From contig JAUXRP010000015.1 of the NCBI GenBank assembly GCA_030681675.1, forward strand, positions 124,001-188,000: a stretch of DNA of 64,000 bases, in the 5' to 3' direction. Source of the stretch: Candidatus Planktophila sp. GTDB lineage: Bacteria; Actinomycetota; Actinomycetes; Nanopelagicales; Nanopelagicaceae. The translations under genes were made by a program, and so were the position numbers. Positions 18,117 through 24,237 of this stretch are shown piece by piece. Under the pieces are notes generated by a model, which did not search any database, was not told the origin of the DNA, and worked only from the letters and a program-made list of their open reading frames with translations. Every line of letters begins with the position of its first letter. Position 1 is the first letter of the stretch.

Positions 18117-18623
18117 ATGACAATTTCACTTAATCGACTTTTATTGCACATGGCATGGGCAAATCAGAAGACTTTTACCTATCTTCAATCGTTACCCGAG
18201 GACTCTTTGAAAGCCTTCGCCACAGACCCAGAGTGGCATGTTGCAGAAATTGCTCATCACATAGTTGATTCAGCCGATCACTACGTCTTTCAAATCAGCG
18301 ATACACCAGCATTAACACGGCCAGAAGATCCCTGTATTGATGACATAGAACAGATTTCAGATCTGGTACGGATTAAGGATCAAGCTGCGATCGTAGATAA
18401 GGCTCTTTTAGAGTGTGTAAAACTTGATGATCTCAAACTTGAGTTGAAGAATGGAGAAGGAGGGATTGTCACCAGGTGGCGTTCAACAATTCTTTCGCAG
18501 GCGATTCATCATGCAACCGAGCATCGAGCTCAAATAGCCTCCGCACTGGAGGCAAAAGGTTTTGCTCCAGTTGATTTAGATGAGCTAGATCTCTGGTCAT
18601 ATGAAAGAGCCTCAGAAAATTGA
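18117..18623 (+). CDS. DinB/YfiT-family metal-dependent protein
   Basis: A 168-aa four-helix-bundle protein of the DinB superfamily. The first metal histidine lies in AEIAHHIVDSADHYVF and the other two in the C-terminal HHATEHRAQI motif. Members include mycothiol- or bacillithiol-dependent S-transferases and proteins of unknown role induced by damage, and the substrate cannot be told from the sequence. It lies in cassette 2 of the rnpB island. Its stop overlaps the start of the following 51-aa membrane protein (TTGA), so the two may be co-translated. Confidence 0.85.
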   Translation: MTISLNRLLLHMAWANQKTFTYLQSLPEDSLKAFATDPEWHVAEIAHHIVDSADHYVFQISDTPALTRPEDPCIDDIEQISDLVRIKDQAAIVDKALLECVKLDDLKLELKNGEGGIVTRWRSTILSQAIHHATEHRAQIASALEAKGFAPVDLDELDLWSYERASEN

Positions 18624-18775
18624 GTAGAAAACCGCTACAAGTTGTAGGAATCGTGATTGGCGTGTTTGCGATGGTGTTCGGTGAGTTCGATGATTCACCT
18701 GGACTTCAGGGAATTGGAATGATCTTGATTTTGTCGGTTTTGTTTTCGATTTATAGGCTTAGGAGACCAAAGTGA
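18620..18775 (+). CDS. Small two-helix membrane protein
   Basis: A 51-aa frame starting at TTG 18620, overlapping the DinB stop by 4 nt. It has two hydrophobic stretches (VVGIVIGVFAMVFG and GIGMILILSVLFSIY), a short acidic loop with EFDDSPG and a basic C-terminus YRLRRPK, which predicts a hairpin with the tail inside. No family is recognised. It ends 8 nt before the rnpB-derived copy R2. The coupling and clean membrane topology make it likely to be a real gene. Confidence 0.6.
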   Translation: MSRKPLQVVGIVIGVFAMVFGEFDDSPGLQGIGMILILSVLFSIYRLRRPK

Positions 18776-18783
18776 GATGGAGT

Positions 18784-18918
18784 TGGAGGGCTGCTCGCTC
18801 GAGTCAACGGGTAGGTTGTTTGAACTTGTCTGTAATTACAGATTTAGATGTATGGTGATCCGTTTTAGCTGCGAGGGTAGCGGGAACGACAGGATCCGGC
18901 TAATAGGGCGGTTCTTCT
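18784..18918 (+). pseudogene. Second, partial and divergent rnpB 3' half (R2)
   Basis: About 135 nt that align with rnpB 17335-17461, including the identical block CTGCTCGCTCGAGTCAACGG at 18791-18810 and GACAGGATCCGGC near the end. The hairpin after GGTGATCCGTT is longer here than in rnpB (TAGC...GGGTAGC extra stem). The P1 side reads GGGCGGTTCTTCT, which still pairs with the native 5' strand through G-U pairs. The differences look like those between rnpB genes of two species, not random decay. There is no 5' half, so it is not a functional RNase P RNA by itself. Confidence 0.88.
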
Positions 18919-19382
18919 CAATTAAAAAATTTTGTCATACACATGTTGTGCTCGCTTAAGACATATTCACCAAAGGGTTCGCATTCCTCATACCCTAAGG
19001 ATGTGTAAAGATCTCGCGCAGGCTTAAAGGGTTCGCTTGGACCTGTTTCCAGACTGATGCGTTTAATACCTTGAACTTTGGCGAATTCTTCAATATGGGT
19101 CACCATCGCTTTACCAATTCCATTTCCTCGGGATTTAGCTAACGTGTGCATTGACTTAAGCTCAGCGTGGGCTGCATCTAATCTTTTAATTGCCCCCACG
19201 CCGACTAACTCCCCAAAAACTCTCGCTCCGAACACCGTAATATCTGGAGTGAATAATTTTGATGCATCAAGTGCATAGACATGCTCCATTGGCGTGGTAG
19301 TCGTGCAAAATACCCAATGCGCTTGAAGGAGCTGAGCTAATTCTTCGCTCAGGGATTTTTCAACGGTGATTACTACGTCCAC
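18918..19382 (-). CDS. GNAT-family N-acetyltransferase
   Basis: About 154 residues of a GCN5-related acyltransferase. Strand 4 is in ELKSMHTLAKSR. The acetyl-CoA pyrophosphate loop is SRGNGIGKAMV (R/QxxGxG/A type), and the C-terminal ARDLYTSLGYEECEPFGEY matches the typical last strands. The substrate is unknown. GTG 19382 is proposed as the start. The longer frame to ATG 19415 would begin inside repeat R3. The TGA stop shares its last base with the end of R2, so this cassette is trimmed exactly to the repeats. Confidence 0.85.
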   Translation of the reverse strand: MDVVITVEKSLSEELAQLLQAHWVFCTTTTPMEHVYALDASKLFTPDITVFGARVFGELVGVGAIKRLDAAHAELKSMHTLAKSRGNGIGKAMVTHIEEFAKVQGIKRISLETGPSEPFKPARDLYTSLGYEECEPFGEYVLSEHNMCMTKFFN

Positions 19383-19405
19383 AAGCCAAAAGTGTAATGC
19401 CCGTT

Positions 19406-19429
19406 TTCGGTTCATAGGGCGGCTCTTCT
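19406..19429 (+). repeat. rnpB 3'-end repeat R3
   Basis: Twenty-four nt matching rnpB 17438-17461 at 20 positions: TTCGGTTCATAGGGCGGCTC followed by TTCT. One of the changes, in the P1 segment, replaces A with G, which keeps pairing with the 5' strand as a G-U wobble. It bounds the GNAT cassette and the DUF2200 cassette. Confidence 0.8.
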
Positions 19430-19443
19430 TTTATACTTAGTGC

Positions 19444-19524
19444 ATGAAAGTTGCTCACCTTATAGAGACGTTTGAATTGGGACTTGGCCAGGCAAATGCC
19501 CTCGTGGCAGATTTTCGAAAGTAG
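19444..19524 (+). CDS. Very short ORF, possible gene remnant
   Basis: A 26-aa frame (MKVAHLIETFELGLGQ...ADFRK) beginning 15 nt after repeat R3 and ending 15 nt before the DUF2200 start. It has an amphipathic, protein-like composition but no recognisable family. It could be a leader peptide or the N-terminal scrap of a lost cassette gene. Confidence 0.25.
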   Translation: MKVAHLIETFELGLGQANALVADFRK

Positions 19525-19538
19525 ATGGGTCTTTAACT

Positions 19539-19898
19539 ATGAGCTCAAGAGCCGAGAAATTATTCGATACGCCGGTCGCTGATGTCTACGTGCACTATGT
19601 CAATAAGATTGTAAGAAAGGGTCAAAAGTTAGAAAACCTCGACGAGGTCATTACGTGGTTAACCGGATTTGAAGCACCAACTATTAAAAAGCACTTAGCC
19701 GAAAAAACCTCTTTCAGGGATTTCTTCGAAGCCGCAACCCTCAATCCGAAAGCCGAGCTAATTACAGGCTCAATCTGCGGTGTAAAAATTCAAGAAATCG
19801 ATGATCCGTTAATGAAAAAGATTCGGTACTTAGATAAGTTAGTCGATGAAATTGGGCAAGGACGCCCAATGAGCAAAATCCTACGTTCCGGTTTATAG
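19539..19898 (+). CDS. DUF2200 family protein, C-terminus supplied by rnpB repeat
   Basis: A 119-aa protein of the DUF2200 family (function unknown, small alpha-helical, cytosolic). The hallmarks KLFDTPVADVYVHYVNKIVRKG and MKKIRYLDKLVDEIGQGRPM are clear. The last four codons and the TAG stop lie inside repeat R4 (19887-19910), so the insertion point fixed the protein's end. It is the last gene of the rnpB island. A co-operating partner is not evident. Confidence 0.85.
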   Translation: MSSRAEKLFDTPVADVYVHYVNKIVRKGQKLENLDEVITWLTGFEAPTIKKHLAEKTSFRDFFEAATLNPKAELITGSICGVKIQEIDDPLMKKIRYLDKLVDEIGQGRPMSKILRSGL

Positions 19899-19910
19899 AG
19901 TGGTTCTTCT
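19887..19910 (+). repeat. rnpB 3'-end repeat R4
   Basis: Twenty-four nt matching rnpB 17438-17461 at 19 positions (TCCGGTTTATAGAGTGGTTC then TTCT). It is the most divergent copy and the outer boundary of the island. It overlaps the end of the DUF2200 gene. The ArsR stop codon lies 6 nt further on. Confidence 0.75.
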
Positions 19911-19915
19911 TTCTT

Positions 19916-20203
19916 TTAACTAAGAAGTTTCTTTGCAGCGGGAGTCATTGAGTAATATGCCCATTTTCCTCGCTGAGCCCTTTCGAGTAATCCAGAATCC
20001 ACTAAGAGCTTTAAGTGATGACTCACCGTGCTTTGAGCTAAACCGGTTTCAGGAGTGAGGTCACAAACGCATGCCTCGGCTCCATCACTAGCAGCCACAG
20101 CCATCATGAGCTTCAGTCGAGTTTCATCGCCAAGGGCTTTAAATTGCTCGGCAAGAGTCGATAAAACCTTGGGAGATCTAATGAGATTCAATGTGGACAC
20201 CAT
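19916..20203 (-). CDS. ArsR-family arsenic-type repressor
   Basis: A 95-aa winged-helix repressor. The metal-sensing element is ACVCDLTPETGLAQSTVSHH: CxC in the recognition region, as in ArsR repressors that bind As(III), Sb(III) or organoarsenicals. ATG 20203 is proposed. On the minus strand TGACAT (20238-20233) and TATACT (20215-20210) are spaced 17 nt and end 6 nt before this ATG, predicting a leaderless mRNA. The longer frame from 20239 would begin inside that promoter. It is divergent from the permease it presumably represses. Confidence 0.88.
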   Translation of the reverse strand: MVSTLNLIRSPKVLSTLAEQFKALGDETRLKLMMAVAASDGAEACVCDLTPETGLAQSTVSHHLKLLVDSGLLERAQRGKWAYYSMTPAAKKLLS

Positions 20204-20209
20204 GGGGAA

Positions 20210-20246
20210 AGTATACATTGACAATCTTCGATATGTCATTTAACCT
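20210..20246. promoter_or_regulatory. Overlapping divergent promoters of the ArsR/permease pair
   Basis: On the plus strand TTGACA (20218-20223), a 17-nt spacer and TAACCT (20241-20246) drive the permease. On the minus strand TGACAT (20238-20233), a 17-nt spacer and TATACT (20215-20210) drive arsR. The two promoters are interleaved, so RNA polymerase can occupy only one at a time. Both spacers contain ATCTTCGATAT (20224-20234), a half-copy of the operator below. Confidence 0.7.
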
Positions 20247-20249
20247 AAG

Positions 20250-20267
20250 CATCGAAGATATTCGATG
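20250..20267. promoter_or_regulatory. Probable ArsR operator
   Basis: CATCGAA-GATA-TTCGATG is a perfect 7-bp inverted repeat with a 4-nt centre. A related sequence (ATCTTCGAT at 20224-20232) lies in the shared promoter spacer. The position just downstream of the permease -10 fits repression by the adjacent ArsR. Confidence 0.65.
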
Positions 20268-20277
20268 GGAGAAACGA

Positions 20278-21366
20278 ATGGTAATTCCGCTCAAGAACAC
20301 TGAAATAGGCTCGTCAACATGCTGCTCTTCACCTCTTGATGAGTGGGATGGAATTGCCCTCTGGAAATCTCTTGCACTATTCCTAGGTCTGGTTGGGATC
20401 TTCATAGTTTCGAACTATTGGTTCGGAGGCTTTCTGAACTCTCACTTAAATGTATTTAGCCAAGCCGCCACAGACTCCCTGTCATTCTTTATCTCCCACT
20501 CAATTGGTCTCTTGGGTTTGTTGGCTGCGATAACTACTTTTGCTGTCTTTATTCGATCTTTTATTAATGCCGACAAAGTCCGCAACCACATGGAAAAGGT
20601 AAACACTTTGCGTGGGCACGGTGTCGCCGCTGGCATTGGGATGGCCACCCCTTTCTGTTCATGCAGCGCGGTTCCCGTATTTACGGGCTTTGTACGGGCA
20701 GGGGTTCCGGTCAGCCAAGCTATGTCTTTCCTTGTCGCAAGCCCGCTGGTTAATGAAATTGCAGTGATCATGCTTGCTACCACTGTTGGTTGGGGAATTG
20801 CAGGAGCGTATGCAGGCATGGGGTTTGCAATTGCCGTAGGGGCGGGCATCTCACTTCGTAGATATGCAAAACCGAGTTTGACTGAAGTAACTCAAGTAAA
20901 GAGCCTCAATCTCATTGATCCAGAGGGAAAAATTGTTAAGCCATCTCTGCAAAAAAGAGCGAATGCAGCCCTTCTTGAGGCACGAGATACCGTGAAAACA
21001 ACGTATGTTTTTATTTTGATTGGCGTGGGAGTCGGCTCTCTTATTTATGGTTGGGTTCCAACTTCAGCCATCCAGACCATTTCAGCATGGGGTCCAGTGT
21101 TCGGAGTTCTCGCTGCAACGGCAATCGGAGTCCCTCTGTATTCGGGAATTGCAACGGTGATTCCGATCATCACGGCACTTTCTGAAAAGGGATTGCCGAT
21201 GGGGACTCTGCTTGCTTTTGCAATGAGCGTAACTGCACTTTCTTTTCCGGAAGCGTTGCTTCTCCGAAAAGTTATGAAGCCAAAACTGCTCGCAGCTTAT
21301 TTTGGGGTAGTTACTCTAGGAATAGTATTAGTAGGAATAATTTTCAATCTGGCACTGGGATACTGA
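20278..21366 (+). CDS. ArsP/YraQ-type permease (DUF318 family)
   Basis: A 362-aa polytopic membrane protein with about eight to ten helices. The family signature is TPFCSCSAVPVFTGFVRAG followed by FLVASPLVNE. The adjacent cysteines in FCSCS correspond to the metalloid site of ArsP, an exporter of trivalent methylarsenite and aromatic arsenicals. The divergent ArsR with a CxC sensor supports an arsenic role, though YraQ-type members of other function exist. ATG 20278 is preceded by GGGAG. An N-terminal pair CCSS (residues 15-18) is a further thiol site. Confidence 0.82.
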   Translation: MVIPLKNTEIGSSTCCSSPLDEWDGIALWKSLALFLGLVGIFIVSNYWFGGFLNSHLNVFSQAATDSLSFFISHSIGLLGLLAAITTFAVFIRSFINADKVRNHMEKVNTLRGHGVAAGIGMATPFCSCSAVPVFTGFVRAGVPVSQAMSFLVASPLVNEIAVIMLATTVGWGIAGAYAGMGFAIAVGAGISLRRYAKPSLTEVTQVKSLNLIDPEGKIVKPSLQKRANAALLEARDTVKTTYVFILIGVGVGSLIYGWVPTSAIQTISAWGPVFGVLAATAIGVPLYSGIATVIPIITALSEKGLPMGTLLAFAMSVTALSFPEALLLRKVMKPKLLAAYFGVVTLGIVLVGIIFNLALGY

Positions 21367-21450
21367 ACTCGGCGCCTTCTCTCGCCATTTTATTCTCAGG
21401 AAATTTTAAGGATTTTTTTTAAAAAAACCCACCCGGGACGGGAATATTTA

Positions 21451-21548
21451 TTTGGCATTAGCCGTTACTTGGAGCGAACCTGCCAAAGTGGGGGTTCACC
21501 GAAAACATCGGGTTCATCTACCGGCTGTTAACGGTGTGAAACCGATGT
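21451..21548 (+). promoter_or_regulatory. Structured leader of the Hsp20 gene
   Basis: The 5' region of the Hsp20 gene can fold in alternative ways. TTTGGCA (21451-21457) pairs with TGCCAAA (21481-21487). GAACC (21476-21480) can instead pair with GGTTC (21493-21497). A long hairpin ACATCGG (21505-21511)/CCGATGT (21542-21548) encloses ACCG/CGGT. The ribosome site AAGAAGGAG at 21565-21573 is not obviously sequestered, so a classic thermometer is not shown. It matches no riboswitch class I know. Confidence 0.4.
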
Positions 21549-21582
21549 CACTAGGTATCTCGCAAAGAAGGAGAAATCTAAA

Positions 21583-22056
21583 ATGGCTTACACAGTAGTA
21601 AAAAATGAACGTCCTACTGCGCTTACTTCCATCACTGACTATTTTCCAAACTTGGAAGCGTGGTCAGTTGGGTTTGATCGTGAGTGGCGCTTACTAGAAG
21701 AAATGCAGAATGCATTGATGGGCGGAACATCCTCTTATCCACCATACAACATCAAGCAACTTTCAGAGGACAACTACAAAATTGAGATGGCAGTTGCTGG
21801 CTTTTCAAAGTCAGAGCTTCGAGTCGAACTGCATAACAATCAACTTTCGATTGAGGGCTCCAAGCAAACAAATGAAGATTCCGGTGCAAATGGTTTTATC
21901 TACCGAGGAATCGCCGGACGTCAATTCCGTCAAACTTTTGCACTTGCAGACCATGTGAAAGTTGTCAGCTCTGAATTGAAGGATGGGATCCTGACTATAG
22001 AACTTGAGCGAGACCTTCCTGAAGAGAAGAGGCCTCGTCAAATCGAGATCAATTAA
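21583..22056 (+). CDS. Small heat-shock protein (Hsp20/alpha-crystallin)
   Basis: A 157-aa ATP-independent holdase chaperone. The alpha-crystallin domain (about residues 60-150) starts at PPYNIKQLSEDNYKIEMAVAG and contains ELRVELHNNQLSIEG, FRQTFALADHV and the GILTIELERDLPEE end. The N-terminal arm (TSITDYFPNLEAW) is typical of bacterial class A members. The start follows AAGAAGGAG with good spacing. It is probably expressed alone, between a structured leader and a strong terminator. Confidence 0.93.
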   Translation: MAYTVVKNERPTALTSITDYFPNLEAWSVGFDREWRLLEEMQNALMGGTSSYPPYNIKQLSEDNYKIEMAVAGFSKSELRVELHNNQLSIEGSKQTNEDSGANGFIYRGIAGRQFRQTFALADHVKVVSSELKDGILTIELERDLPEEKRPRQIEIN

Positions 22057-22080
22057 TCGTTCAGCCTGAATCGTTCCCAT

Positions 22081-22120
22081 AGAAGGTCGCTTACCCGCAA
22101 AGGTAGGCGACCTTCTTATT
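22081..22120 (+). terminator. Rho-independent terminator after hsp20
   Basis: AGAAGGTCGCTTACC (22081-22095) pairs with GGTAGGCGACCTTCT (22102-22116) with one wobble around a 6-nt loop, followed by TATTA. It is about 25 nt after the hsp20 stop. Confidence 0.85.
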
Positions 22121-22197
22121 ACCGTTTTGATTAAGAACAGATTAATCTATATATAAAATCTATTGTGATTGCGAACCTTTAAGCGTATGGTGAAAAG

Positions 22198-23772
22198 ATG
22201 ACGGTTTTTGATGTAGTTGTTCTAGGTGCTGGGTCCGCAGGAGAAGCCGTTGCCAAGAGTTTAGTTGCCGCAGGTAAATCTGTTGCAATTGTTGAGAAAC
22301 TTCGTGTTGGTGGAGAGTGTGCCTACGTATCGTGCATGCCGAGCAAAGCGATGCTTCGAAGTGCTCACGTTAGATCTTTAGCTGAAAATTTGACCACTCT
22401 TGGCGCTGCCATAAAAGCCCCTGATCTAGGCGATGCGTTTGAGGCTTTTCACATTGCCGCGCAACGCAGGGATGAAATCGTGTCTCATAGAAGCGATAAG
22501 TCTGCTTCTGGAGAGTTACAAAACTCGGGGATTCAACTATTTCGTGGCGAAGGAGTTATTACTGGTCCAGAGAGTTTGAGTGTTAATGACGAGATTTTGA
22601 GTTGGCGCGATTTAGTAATTGCAACGGGATCTGCACCTACTATTCCTGAAATCCTTGGTCTTTCCTCGATCGACTATTGGAGTAGCGATCAGGCCCTTTC
22701 GATATCCGAAGCTCCCAAATCTTTAGCGATAATTGGTGGCGGGCCGGTTGCCTGCGAATTGGCTCAGATATTTTCTCGCTTTGGTTCTGAGGTAACAATA
22801 ATTGAGTTTGGTGGGCAACTTGCAGGCAAGGAGTACCCCGAGGTCGCATCAAGACTTGCTGCAAACCTGCGAAAAGATGGCATCACTATCTTTCTCAGCA
22901 CTGAAGTTAAGAAGGCAGAACTCACCGTAGAGAAGAGTACTCGCCTTACACTGTCGAATGGCCAGACTCTTACGTGTGATCGTGTAATCATCGCTGCGGG
23001 TCGTCACCCCCAGACAATCGGATTAAATCTAGATCTCTTGAAAATTAAACTTGGAAAGAAGAATGAAATTCTTATAGATGATGAGTGCCGTGTGGCTGGA
23101 AAAAGTAATATTTGGGCCGCCGGAGACGTGACTGCAATTGCGCCATTTACTCACACTGCAAATTACCAAGCGAGAGTAATTACCGAAAATATTCTTGGGA
23201 GATCACGAAAAGCAAACTATTCGGCTATCCCACGTGCTATCTATACCGATCCACCTGTTGCCAGTGTGGGTGACCTCACCAATGAAGAGATGAATCCAGA
23301 GATTGCTATTTCAAAAATCGAACTTTCGGAAGTCTCTCGAAACTCTACAGATGGCGAAAATGGCGGATTGCTCATCCTCGCCGCAAATATAGCTAAAGGC
23401 ACTTTGATTGGTGCATCCGCCATCGGCCCGCATGCAGATGAGTGGATGGCTGAGGCAACGTTAGCTATTCGAGTAGAAATTTCGCTAGCAGTTCTAGAAG
23501 ATGTAGTTCATGCCTTTCCGACATTTGGTGAAGCCTTTGAAATACCTTTGCGAGAACTTGCTCGCCAACATAAGTTTTTCAAGGTAATTCCAAGAAGGTT
23601 GGTTCCTAAAATGACACAGTGCGAGCATGAATTCCTCTTAGATCAAGATACAAAAGAAGTTAAATGTACCAAATGTGGAGATTTAGACGATGAGATGCAA
23701 CTTCCAAATCACGCCTTGGAGGTTGAAGAAGAAAAGGATGAGTTCTACAAAACTCAAGTGAGTTTCGAGTAG
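22198..23772 (+). CDS. FAD-dependent disulfide oxidoreductase with C-terminal zinc-ribbon tail
   Basis: A 524-aa member of the lipoamide dehydrogenase/mercuric reductase family. The FAD site is VVLGAGSAGEAVAKS. The redox disulfide is in GGECAYVSCMPSKA (C-x4-C). The NAD(P) site is AIIGGGPVACELAQIF. IWAAGDVT and the dimerisation domain with VHAFPTFGEAF follow. An extra 50 residues after position 474 carry CEH and CTKC, a predicted zinc-binding hook, then an acidic tail. The substrate is unknown; Hg(II) reduction is possible but there is no merA N-terminal domain or C-terminal cysteine pair. Confidence 0.82.
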   Translation: MTVFDVVVLGAGSAGEAVAKSLVAAGKSVAIVEKLRVGGECAYVSCMPSKAMLRSAHVRSLAENLTTLGAAIKAPDLGDAFEAFHIAAQRRDEIVSHRSDKSASGELQNSGIQLFRGEGVITGPESLSVNDEILSWRDLVIATGSAPTIPEILGLSSIDYWSSDQALSISEAPKSLAIIGGGPVACELAQIFSRFGSEVTIIEFGGQLAGKEYPEVASRLAANLRKDGITIFLSTEVKKAELTVEKSTRLTLSNGQTLTCDRVIIAAGRHPQTIGLNLDLLKIKLGKKNEILIDDECRVAGKSNIWAAGDVTAIAPFTHTANYQARVITENILGRSRKANYSAIPRAIYTDPPVASVGDLTNEEMNPEIAISKIELSEVSRNSTDGENGGLLILAANIAKGTLIGASAIGPHADEWMAEATLAIRVEISLAVLEDVVHAFPTFGEAFEIPLRELARQHKFFKVIPRRLVPKMTQCEHEFLLDQDTKEVKCTKCGDLDDEMQLPNHALEVEEEKDEFYKTQVSFE

Positions 23773-23983
23773 GGCGCGTGCGAATAATGAAGTTTACATA
23801 TCGCACAACTGGTCGTTAAAGTTCAACGAGAATCATTACTAATCATTACTAAACATTAAATATTCTGTAAAAATTATTTGCATCCCTTGAACTAAGCAAG
23901 TGCTACACTCAAAAAGATTAGTTACGGCGTTCGAGCAGATAGCTCATTGAAGGGCGATCGTGAATGGTTATTAGGAACACACA

Positions 23984-24214
23984 ATGGATCCCAAAGAAAA
24001 AAAAATTCAAGGTCACTTAGATAAAGCGAAAAAAGAGTTAAAAAATGCAGCCGAAGGTGCTTTAGAGATCACTAAGGCAGATTTGAACGCAGGAATTGAT
24101 CAAGCTAAAGATAGGGTAAATGAAGTAGTAGGAAATATCGCGGCCTCGGTGGGTGCCGCAGCTGACAAAGTTCATGAAGAAGTTACAAAGAAAGATCCAG
24201 TAACCAAACCTTAG
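23984..24214 (+). CDS. CsbD/LEA-like small hydrophilic stress protein
   Basis: A 76-aa, lysine- and glutamate-rich, helix-forming protein ([20 protein letters not shown], then [16 protein letters not shown]) resembling CsbD and group-3 LEA proteins, which protect cells in osmotic, cold or drying stress. No catalytic residues are seen. The ice-binding gene starts 23 nt after its stop, so they probably form one operon. The upstream spacer has a direct repeat AATCATTACT at about 23831-23850. Confidence 0.6.
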   Translation: MDPKEKKIQGHLDKAKKELKNAAEGALEITKADLNAGIDQAKDRVNEVVGNIAASVGAAADKVHEEVTKKDPVTKP

Positions 24215-24237
24215 AAACTATCTGCCTGAATCAGCAG

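Larger units (their letters stand above)
17437..19910. mobile_element. Island of small gene cassettes delimited by rnpB 3'-end repeats
   Basis: Starting from the native rnpB 3' end, four further copies of the same end follow: R1 at 17689-17713, R2 at 18784-18918, R3 at 19406-19429 and R4 at 19887-19910. All are in the same orientation and all finish with T-A-T-A-G-r-G and TTCT. Between them lie one to three short genes: DUF4177-like; small ORF, DinB and small membrane protein; GNAT; DUF2200. This is the footprint expected when elements insert site-specifically at the 3' end of an RNA gene and regenerate it each time. No integrase or transposase gene is present, so the island looks like a set of immobile remnants or elements mobilised in trans. 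Confidence 0.7.

Noticed and set aside
17462-19886. Prophage or integrase within the rnpB island
   Set aside because: No recombinase, terminase or other phage-like frame is present. Only small cargo genes were found.
21565-21582. Classic RNA thermometer masking the hsp20 ribosome site
   Set aside because: No complementary CTCCTT-like stretch is present in the leader to pair with AAGGAG. Only other stems were seen.
22198-23772. Mercuric reductase merA
   Set aside because: There is no N-terminal heavy-metal domain, no C-terminal vicinal cysteine pair and no mer neighbours, so only the family level is claimed.
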